Of a stretch of DNA of 64,000 nt, positions 57,680-64,000 are shown one piece after another; within the stretch, counting starts at the first letter, position 1; the number at the start of each line of letters is the position of its first letter. The stretch is from Castellaniella caeni NBRC 101664 (GTDB lineage: Bacteria; Pseudomonadota; Gammaproteobacteria; Burkholderiales; Burkholderiaceae_B), in contig NZ_BCWN01000011.1 of NCBI RefSeq assembly GCF_001592225.1, forward strand, positions 1 through 64,000, read 5' to 3'. The notes beneath the pieces were generated by a model. That model was not told where the DNA came from. It searched no databases and worked only from the letters and a program-made list of their open reading frames with translations. Position numbers and translations under genes: made by a program.

Positions 57680-58969
57680 CTACCCCAGTTTCAGATTGCC
57701 CGCGCCGACCAGCCGGTCGTAGACCCAGTACAGCAGCAGGATGATCGCCAGCAGGATCGAGCCCAGGGCTGCGGCCAGCCCCCAGTTGTTGGTGCTCTGA
57801 ATGTTGAAGGCGATGACGTTGGAGATCATCTGCCCGTCGCTGCCGCCCACCAGGGCCGGCGTGATGTAGTAGCCCACCGAAATGATGAAGACGAGCAGCG
57901 TGCCGGCGCTCAGCCCAGCCAGCGTCAGGGGAAAGAACACCCGGAAGAAGGCCCGCAGCGGCGTGCTGCCCATGGACACCGCGGCCCGCATGTAGCTCGG
58001 GTCGATGCCACGCATCACGCTGTACAGCGGCAGGATCATGAAGGGCAAAAGAATGTGCGTCATGGCGATGACGGTGGCAAAGCGCGTGTACAGCAAGTCC
58101 AGCGGCGCGTCGATCAGCCCCAGGCGCAGCAGCACCGTGTTGACCACGCCATCGGTCTGCAGCAGCGCGATCCACGAGGTCGTGCGCACCAGCAGGGACG
58201 TCCAGAACGGCAGCAGCACGAGGATCATCAGGGCGTTGGCCGTCTTGCTGGGGGCCTTGGCCAGGTAGTACGCCAGCGGATAGCCCAGCACGATGCACAG
58301 CACCGTGATGGAAAAAGCGATGCCCAGCGTCTTCAGGTACAGCGTCTGGTAGATGGCCGCCGTGTCCGAGCGGGTGAAGGCACCGTTCTTGAAATCGAAC
58401 CCGGCGGCCTTGAGATAGTTGCGCGCGGTGTAGGTGTTGCCGGCCTCGGCGACCGCCTGCCAGAGCGCGGTGTCGTGCCAGTCCGGGTTGACGTCCCGCA
58501 GCCACTGGCTGGCCTGGGCGTCCGGCATGGCCCCGACGTCCACACCGCGGATGCGCCGGCCCGTCATCTTGAACAGGCTGGCGGCCCCCGGGCTGACCTG
58601 GTTGATGGCCGCGCCCAGCTCGCCTTCCTGGCGTTGCTGCGCGAGCGCTTTGAGTTCGACGGCGAAGGTCTTCAGCGTGGCGTCGGGCGGCGGCGCGGTC
58701 TGATCCCAGGCGGCCAGCCGATCCAGGGTCTGGGGAATGAGATTGTGCACGGCCGGGCTGTAGACGCTGCGAAACAGCATCGAGCCGATCGGGGCGAAGA
58801 AAGCGACGAGCAGGAAGACGAGCAAGGGGGCGACCAGCAGGAAGGCCATGCGCCGCCGCTGCCTGAGGTGCCGGTCGATGCCGCGCGCTTCCGCCTGCGA
58901 CAAGGCGGCGGAGGCCGACTGCTCGAAAGGGGGCAACGGCTGGCCCGTTGAAATGCTTGCCCTGGTCAT
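57680..58969 (-). CDS. polyamine-type ABC transporter permease (PotB-like) with a large periplasmic insert
   Basis: The 429-aa permease has a cytoplasmic N-tail, a first membrane segment (about 43-67), then a periplasmic stretch of about 145 residues (DRLAAWDQTAPPPDATLKTF ... GFDFKNGAFTRS) before the remaining five segments. The EAA loop is YMRAAVSMGSTPLRAFFRVF. Typical PotB is about 290 aa. AGGAAGG six bases upstream favours the second ATG (58969) over 58975. The insert may dock the binding protein. Confidence 0.87.
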   Translation of the reverse strand: MTRASISTGQPLPPFEQSASAALSQAEARGIDRHLRQRRRMAFLLVAPLLVFLLVAFFAPIGSMLFRSVYSPAVHNLIPQTLDRLAAWDQTAPPPDATLKTFAVELKALAQQRQEGELGAAINQVSPGAASLFKMTGRRIRGVDVGAMPDAQASQWLRDVNPDWHDTALWQAVAEAGNTYTARNYLKAAGFDFKNGAFTRSDTAAIYQTLYLKTLGIAFSITVLCIVLGYPLAYYLAKAPSKTANALMILVLLPFWTSLLVRTTSWIALLQTDGVVNTVLLRLGLIDAPLDLLYTRFATVIAMTHILLPFMILPLYSVMRGIDPSYMRAAVSMGSTPLRAFFRVFFPLTLAGLSAGTLLVFIISVGYYITPALVGGSDGQMISNVIAFNIQSTNNWGLAAALGSILLAIILLLYWVYDRLVGAGNLKLG

Positions 58970-59052
58970 CGTCATCCTTCCTGAAGCATGTCTGGTGGGG
59001 GCGTGGCGGCCCTGCATCCCGCAGCCACGCCCGACGGTTGCGCGTCAGCCCG

Positions 59053-60123
59053 CTACGGCTGCAGCAGCCACTGGTTGAAGCGCTCGTTGAGCGTCTCGTC
59101 GAAGTCGGCCCAGAAATTGGAATCGGCGCGCAGGCCTTCGGCCACGTGCTTGCTGGGCAGGTTCTCGGCGATGTCCGGGGCCACCAGCGCCAGGGATGAT
59201 TTGCGCACCGGCCCGTAATCAACGTCCTGCATGCCGGCCAGCGGCTTGGTGCCCGTGGCGAACAGGACGAACTTCAGCGCCGCCGCCTTGTTCTTGCTGC
59301 CCTTGACGATGCCCAGCGCTTCGAGGTCATGGACGTTGCCGTCCCAGACGATGGCGAAGGGCTTGTTCTCGTGCCGGATAACGTCGCTCAGGCGGCCGTT
59401 GGCCGACTGCACCATGACGGTGGAGCCGCTGTTGAGCAGGCCGGGCGCCTGTGACCAGCTGTCGAACCAGACGATGTCCTTCTTGATCGAGTTCAGCTTG
59501 TTGAAGGCCCGATCCTGCCCTTCCTTGGTGGCCAGCACCTTGTAGACGTCGCTGGCCGGCACGCCATCGGCCAGCAGCGCCCATTCGAGATTGATCTGGG
59601 CCTTCTTGCGCAAGCCGCGCTTGCCGGGGATTTTCTGGGTGTCGAAGACGTCGCGGATGGACGTTGGCGGCGTCGCGCCGACGGTATCCTTGTTGTAGGC
59701 GTAGACGATGCTCCAGACCACTTCGCTGATCCCGCAGGGGCTTTCATTGAACGTGCCCTGGATGAAATCGTCCTTCGCTGCCACGCCATCGGCGCCCGCC
59801 GGAATCGCGTCGCGCGGGATGGTCTCCAGCAGGCCGTCGTCGCAGGCGCGCTGCAGGTCGATCGTCTCGAAATCGACGACGTCCCAGAGCACGTTGCCCG
59901 ACTCGACCTGGGCCTTGATCTGCGCCGTGCCGCCCGTGTAGTTCTGGAACAGGATCTTGGCCCCGGTCTCTTTCTCGTAGGGGTCGATCATGTGCTTTTT
60001 CTGGGCCGCGCCCCAGGCGCCGCCAAACGAGACGAACGTCAGGTTGTCGGCGGCGGCAGCGGCGCCGCTGCCCAGCAGGCCGCAGGCCAGGATGGCCGCG
60101 GATAGTTTCAATCGCTTGTGCAT
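59053..60123 (-). CDS. polyamine/opine-type ABC substrate-binding protein (PotD family)
   Basis: The 356-aa protein has a signal peptide (ending AAAAADN) followed by LTFVSFGGAWGAAQKKHMID, the start typical of PotD/PotF-like group 1 binding proteins, then VESGNVLWDVVDFETIDLQ and VYAYNKDTVG. GAGGAG eight to thirteen bases upstream supports the start at 60123. It carries the solute for the permease pair downstream. A polyamine is the family guess only. Confidence 0.9.
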   Translation of the reverse strand: MHKRLKLSAAILACGLLGSGAAAAADNLTFVSFGGAWGAAQKKHMIDPYEKETGAKILFQNYTGGTAQIKAQVESGNVLWDVVDFETIDLQRACDDGLLETIPRDAIPAGADGVAAKDDFIQGTFNESPCGISEVVWSIVYAYNKDTVGATPPTSIRDVFDTQKIPGKRGLRKKAQINLEWALLADGVPASDVYKVLATKEGQDRAFNKLNSIKKDIVWFDSWSQAPGLLNSGSTVMVQSANGRLSDVIRHENKPFAIVWDGNVHDLEALGIVKGSKNKAAALKFVLFATGTKPLAGMQDVDYGPVRKSSLALVAPDIAENLPSKHVAEGLRADSNFWADFDETLNERFNQWLLQP

Positions 60124-60176
60124 CAGAGTCTCCTCGGGTCGAATGGCCCGGCTTCTGCGGCCGGGCTTGCCATCTG

Positions 60177-61271
60177 TTATTGAATCGAGAATGCAAAGCA
60201 CCCCTGGACGTGCCAGGAGACGTCCAGCAGCGTGCCTTCCGGGTACGGCTGCTGGTGGATGTCGCTGAGTTCCTTGACGATGAGTTGCGTGCCTCCTTCC
60301 AGTTCCAGGTAATGGCGGATGAAATCGCCGACGTAATGGCTGGCGACCAGCCGGGCGCGGATGCGGTTTTCGCACCCGTCCCGCTCGCCGCCCAGCGTCA
60401 GTTTTTCGGGCCGTACGGAGACGAAGCAAGACTGGCCGGGACCCAGCGCGTCGCCCACCTGGGCGCGGATGACGGTCTGGCCGCTCAGCTCCACCGTGGC
60501 CACGCCCGCGTCGATCGAGGCGACCCGACCCGAGATGAGATTGTTCTCGCCGATGAAATCAGCCACGAAGGCGTTGGCCGGGCGTTCGTACAGTTCGGTC
60601 GGACTGGCGTACTGCTGCACCACGCCCTGGTTGAAGACGGCGATCCGGCTGGACATGGTCAGAGCCTCGACTTGGTCGTGCGTCACGTAGACCACGGTAA
60701 AGCCCAGCTTCTTGTGGATGCTGGTGATTTCAAACTGCATCTGCTCGCGCAGCTTCTTGTCCAGGGCCCCCAGCGGCTCGTCCATGAGCACGAGCTTGGG
60801 CTCGAAGATCAGCGATCGCGCCAGCGCCACGCGCTGCTTCTGGCCGCCCGAGAGCTGGTTGGGATAGCGCGCGCCGAAGTCCTGCAGCTCGATCATCTTG
60901 AGAAAATGGCTGACCCGGGCGCGCACGTCCGCGGCCTTCATCTTGCGGACTTCCAGCGGGTAGGCCAGGTTTTCCGCCACGGTCATGTTGGGAAACAGGG
61001 CATAGTTCTGGAACACCATGCCGATGTCGCGCTTGTGCGGCGGCCGGTTCAGGAACGACGCGCCGTCCACGCGGATGTCGCCGCTGGTCACCGACTCGAA
61101 GCCGGCCAGCATCATCAGCACCGTCGTCTTGCCCGAGCCCGAGGGCCCGAGCAGCGTGATGAACTCGCCCTGCTCCACGCAGATGTTGAAGTCTTTGACC
61201 ACCAGGTGCTTGTGGTCGTAGGTCTTTCTGACGTTGACCGCAGTCAGAAAGCCGTTGCCGTCTCGTTCCAT
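60177..61271 (-). CDS. polyamine-type ABC transporter ATP-binding protein (PotA-like)
   Basis: The 364-aa ATPase has Walker A GPSGSGKTTVLMML, the signature LSGGQKQRVALARSL, Walker B LVLMDEPLGALDKKLREQ, VVYVTHDQVEALTMSSRIA and a C-terminal TOBE domain. AGGG about nine bases upstream favours the ATG at 61271; a GTG at 61280 directly abuts it. It is upstream of the binding-protein gene in the transporter operon. Confidence 0.92.
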   Translation of the reverse strand: MERDGNGFLTAVNVRKTYDHKHLVVKDFNICVEQGEFITLLGPSGSGKTTVLMMLAGFESVTSGDIRVDGASFLNRPPHKRDIGMVFQNYALFPNMTVAENLAYPLEVRKMKAADVRARVSHFLKMIELQDFGARYPNQLSGGQKQRVALARSLIFEPKLVLMDEPLGALDKKLREQMQFEITSIHKKLGFTVVYVTHDQVEALTMSSRIAVFNQGVVQQYASPTELYERPANAFVADFIGENNLISGRVASIDAGVATVELSGQTVIRAQVGDALGPGQSCFVSVRPEKLTLGGERDGCENRIRARLVASHYVGDFIRHYLELEGGTQLIVKELSDIHQQPYPEGTLLDVSWHVQGCFAFSIQ

Positions 61272-61330
61272 GGGCTCCACCCTTTCGTCATGGCCTGTCC
61301 AGGGCCTGCGGCGCGGGGCCGCGGGCGTAC

Positions 61331-62827
61331 TCAGTCGCGGCTGATCAGCACGGTCTTTTTCTGAGTGAAGTGATCCAGCATGGCCTCCATCGAGGCTTCC
61401 TTGCCCAGGCCCGATTGCTTGATGCCGCCATACGACAGCCCGGGCTGCGCCACGATGTTCTGGTTGACCTGCACGAAGCCCGCCTGCAGGCGCCGGGTGG
61501 CATCCAGGGCCCGCTGCAGGTTGCTCGTCCAGATGGTGGCCGCCAGGCCGTAGTCCGAGTCGTTGGCCATGGTGATGGCCTGCTCGTAGGTATCGAAGGG
61601 GATGACGCAGGTGACCGGCCCGAAGATTTCCTCGCGCGCCAGGCGGTTGTCGTTATCGACCCCGACGAACACGGTGGGTTGGATGAAGAGGCCGTTTTTC
61701 AGGGCCGGCGCCTCGGGCATGGCCGACAGCTGCAGGGTCTGCACGTCGGGGATCTGCCGGCCCAGGTCGAGGTACGAACGCACCCGGTCGTACTGCCCGG
61801 TGGAGATGATGGTGCCGATGTCGGTGGTCTCGTCCAGCGGGTCGCCCATGCGCATGGCATTGACCTTCTCGGCCATGCGCTCGACAAACTGGTCGCGCAG
61901 CGAGCGGTGCACCAGCATGCGCGAGGCGGCGGTGCAGCTTTGCCCCTGGCGGGTGAAGCGCATGCCCGCCACCGCGCCCGCCACCGTGCGATCGAGGTCG
62001 GCGTCCTCCATCACGATCATCGGGCTCTTGCCGCCCAGCTCCAGCGTCGTGGGAATCAGCCGCTCGGCGGCGGCGTGGGCGATGACCTTGCCCGTGTCCA
62101 CCGATCCGGTGAAGGTGACCTTGCCGATCCGCCGGTCGGCCACCAGGGGGCCGCCGCACGACGGCCCGAACCCCGACAGGATGTTGACCACGCCCGCGGG
62201 CAGGCAGCGGTTGAGCAGCTCGACGACGAACAGCGTCGAGAGCGGCGCTTCTTCGGCGGACTTGACGACGACGGTATTGCCCGCGACCAGCGCCGGCGCG
62301 ATCTTGAAGGCCATCAGCATCAGGGGCGCGTTCCAGGGCAGGATGGCCGCCACGACGCCGATGGGCTCACGCTGCGTGAACACCAGCATGTTGGGCGCAA
62401 ACGGAATCGTCTCGCCCTTCAGCTCGCTGCCCAGGCCGCCATAGAACTCGAAGCAGTCGGCCAGCACGTTGGCCTCGACGCGGCTTTCGGTACGGATGGC
62501 CTTGCCGGTTTCCAGGGCCAGCAGCGTGGCGATTTCTTCCGTATGCTGCGTCAGCTGGGCCGCCGCCTGGCAGAGGATCTTGCCGCGGGCGCGCGGGCTC
62601 ATGGCGGCCCACTCGGGCTGCGCGGCTGCGGCGGCGCCCACGGCGGCTGCCACGTCGTCGGCATTGCCGTCGGCCGCCGTGCCGATCTGCAGGCGCGTGG
62701 CCGGGCTGGCCACCGGGAAGGTCTTGCCCGACAGGGCCGCCTGCAGCGTGCCCGCGTACAGGTGCTTGCCGGACAGCCGCTGCGCGTGGGCCAGGGCGAT
62801 GTCGAGGGGCTGTTGGGGCGTATCCAT
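61331..62827 (-). CDS. NAD(P)-dependent aldehyde dehydrogenase
   Basis: The 498-aa enzyme has ILPWNAPLMLMAFKIAPAL, the coenzyme turn FTGSVDTGK, the general base in LELGGKSPMIV, the nucleophile in GQSCTAASRM and EEIFGPVTCVIPF. It would oxidise the aldehyde released by the aminotransferase in this cluster, for example a semialdehyde. The substrate is inferred from context; sequence resembles the betaine/benzaldehyde/succinate-semialdehyde group. Confidence 0.9.
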   Translation of the reverse strand: MDTPQQPLDIALAHAQRLSGKHLYAGTLQAALSGKTFPVASPATRLQIGTAADGNADDVAAAVGAAAAAQPEWAAMSPRARGKILCQAAAQLTQHTEEIATLLALETGKAIRTESRVEANVLADCFEFYGGLGSELKGETIPFAPNMLVFTQREPIGVVAAILPWNAPLMLMAFKIAPALVAGNTVVVKSAEEAPLSTLFVVELLNRCLPAGVVNILSGFGPSCGGPLVADRRIGKVTFTGSVDTGKVIAHAAAERLIPTTLELGGKSPMIVMEDADLDRTVAGAVAGMRFTRQGQSCTAASRMLVHRSLRDQFVERMAEKVNAMRMGDPLDETTDIGTIISTGQYDRVRSYLDLGRQIPDVQTLQLSAMPEAPALKNGLFIQPTVFVGVDNDNRLAREEIFGPVTCVIPFDTYEQAITMANDSDYGLAATIWTSNLQRALDATRRLQAGFVQVNQNIVAQPGLSYGGIKQSGLGKEASMEAMLDHFTQKKTVLISRD

Positions 62828-62898
62828 GGTGCTTGTCTCCTTGTCTTTATCGTGTGCGGATCGTGGGTTCGTGGATCGGGCCGGACGGGCCGCCCGGC

Positions 62899-63687
62899 TT
62901 ACCGGCCCTGAAAGCGGGCGGCGCGTTTTTCCTTCCAGGCCAGGGCGCCCTCTTTCATATCCGCGGAAGCTTCGGAGCGCCGCACGGCCTGGGCATTGGC
63001 CTGGACGTCGAAGCTGCCGTTGATCAGGCCGTTGAGATCGTGCTTGATGCCCAGCAGCGCCAGCGGCGCCATGCCTGCCAATTGCGCGCTCAGGGCCTCG
63101 GTGCGCGCTGGCAGCGCGTCGGCGTCCACCAGCTCGGTCAGGAATCCGATTTTTAGCATTTCGTCGGCCTGGATCTGCTCGCCCGTGAGAAACAGGCGCC
63201 GGGCCGCGTTGACGCCCAGCCGGGACAGGTAGCGGCGCATGCCGCCCGGATAGAAGTGCAGGCCCAGGCGCACGGCGGGCATGAACATATTGGCCTGCGG
63301 CGTGCCCAGGCGAAAATCGCAGGCCAGGCAGAGGTCGGTGCCGCCGCCGTAGGCCCCGCCCTGCACGGCGGCGATCGTCACCGGGCGCGCGCTTTCGATC
63401 AGGTCGATGGTTTCGCCAAAATACAGCGAGCTGGGCGCCGTTTCGCTCGACAGCGAGGAAATGTCATAGCCGCTGCAGAAATATTTGCCCGTGGCGATGA
63501 AGCGCAGCACCAGCACGTCGGGCTGCTGGTTGACGCGGGCGACGTGCTCGCGCAAGGCGTCGAGATCGGCGGGCGAGAGCCGGTTGCTGCGGCTCGGGTT
63601 GTTCAGCCGGATCGTGGCGATGCGCCCCGCGATCTCCAGCTGCGGGGCGGTATCCGCCACCGGTGCCTGGCTGGGTGCGGCGCTCAT
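62899..63687 (-). CDS. enoyl-CoA hydratase/isomerase family protein
   Basis: The 262-aa crotonase-fold protein has IATIRLNNPSRSNRLSPADL, the oxyanion segment FCSGYDISSL and GGAYGGGTDLCLACDFRL, then MPAVRLGLHFYPGG. The usual hydratase glutamates are not obvious (AVRLGLHFY in place of PEIxLG), so hydratase activity is uncertain. It overlaps the CoA-transferase gene by ATGA, so the two probably act on the same CoA ester. Confidence 0.85.
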   Translation of the reverse strand: MSAAPSQAPVADTAPQLEIAGRIATIRLNNPSRSNRLSPADLDALREHVARVNQQPDVLVLRFIATGKYFCSGYDISSLSSETAPSSLYFGETIDLIESARPVTIAAVQGGAYGGGTDLCLACDFRLGTPQANMFMPAVRLGLHFYPGGMRRYLSRLGVNAARRLFLTGEQIQADEMLKIGFLTELVDADALPARTEALSAQLAGMAPLALLGIKHDLNGLINGSFDVQANAQAVRRSEASADMKEGALAWKEKRAARFQGR

Positions 63688-64000
63688 GACTGCCCCCCCG
63701 CCTGCTGCAAGACGGCGTCGAGATCCGCCTGGCGCACGACGCCGTCGGCCCGCAGGCGGGCGATTTCCTCGGCGGACAAGCCGAAATCGCGCAAAACTTC
63801 TTGCGTGTGCTCGCCCAGGATGGGCGGCGGCATGCGCACGCTGCGGCGCGCGGGGTCGGCCGAGCTGCGAATCGGCAGCCCCACCTGGCGCAGTTCGCCC
63901 AGCAGCGGATGGCGGACGGTCTCCACCAGCCCCTGGGCCAGCACCTGGGCGTCCTTGAAGACGTCATCCAGCGAGTTGATCGGCCCGGCGGGGATCTGCT
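63684..64000 (-). CDS. CaiB/BaiF family (family III) CoA-transferase, C-terminal part
   Basis: About 105 codons of the C-terminus are present; the rest lies beyond the right edge. IPAGPINSLDDVFKDAQVLA and LVETVRHPLLGELRQVGLPI are typical of the C-terminal half of family III CoA-transferases, as is HTQEVLRDFGLSAEEIARLR near the end. It would activate an acid as its CoA thioester for the adjacent crotonase-fold enzyme. Internal ATG-started frames here are not real starts. Confidence 0.9.
   Translation of the reverse strand, partial: QIPAGPINSLDDVFKDAQVLAQGLVETVRHPLLGELRQVGLPIRSSADPARRSVRMPPPILGEHTQEVLRDFGLSAEEIARLRADGVVRQADLDAVLQQAGGQS

Noticed and set aside
55429..57744. 771-codon plus-strand frame across the aminotransferase and permease genes
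   Set aside because: It crosses two well-supported genes and their intergenic gap, and its His/Asp/Gln/Arg-rich translation is typical of antisense frames in high-GC DNA.

Overview
The window looks like the chromosome of a high-GC betaproteobacterium, most likely Alcaligenaceae (Bordetella/Achromobacter/Castellaniella type). The evidence is the gene content (ppsR-ppsA, smpB-ratA-ratB, mltG-tmk-holB-tatD, cysT/W/A) and the very GC-rich codon use of the backbone: 49 of 60 bases are G/C at 12541-12600. A foreign segment in the middle is visibly poorer in G/C, for example 30 of 60 at 41221-41280. The genus call is inference.

Layout. 1-14849 is housekeeping DNA: the PEP-synthase pair, ogt, smpB against ratA-ratB, a valine-degradation operon (acyl-CoA dehydrogenase, 3-hydroxyisobutyryl-CoA hydrolase, 3-hydroxyisobutyrate dehydrogenase), ygfZ, the run mltG-tmk-holB-tatD, and an ankyrin protein. 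14909-18794 is a sulfate ABC transporter operon read leftward. 18970-25080 holds mixed single genes: lipoprotein, SDR, sulfide:quinone oxidoreductase, chemoreceptor, acylphosphatase and a DUF411 protein. 25165-27401 is a motA/motB-type stator pair. 27475-29900 is a LysR regulator with an 8-oxoguanine-deaminase-like amidohydrolase, already lower in G/C.

30162-50240 is a mosaic island. It starts with a divergent pair resembling TnpT/TnpS, the cointegrate-resolution module of Tn4651-type transposons, with a loxP-like candidate crossover site between the two genes. The tyrosine recombinase gene is split by an 8230-bp Tn21/Tn501-type mercury transposon (31478-39707; merRTPADE, EAL protein, tnpR, tnpA) flanked by a perfect 5-bp target duplication. 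Removing the transposon restores one open frame. To its right lies an envelope/lipid gene set: ICMT/PEMT-type methyltransferase, class I methyltransferase, PepSY protein, COG4705 membrane protein, lipoprotein, DedA, response regulator with sensor kinase, PAP2 phosphatase and MFS transporter. Four transcription units in it carry an identical direct-repeat box, CCTCAG-N5-CCTAAG, always 10 bp upstream of a TA-type -10 element. I read this as a self-contained PmrA-like two-component regulon, and it is the strongest candidate here for an undescribed system. A RcnR-like regulator and a DMT exporter with a histidine-rich tail sit inside it.

50387-64000 returns to high-GC DNA, all read leftward: a NitT/TauT-type ABC transporter, then a long catabolic cluster (beta-hydroxyacid dehydrogenase, Liv-type binding protein, class III aminotransferase, polyamine-type ABC transporter, aldehyde dehydrogenase, enoyl-CoA hydratase, CoA-transferase running off the right edge). 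Its substrate is unknown.

I saw no tRNA, rRNA or CRISPR. No gap between genes exceeds 300 bases. All assignments rest on reading protein motifs by eye; no database search was run.
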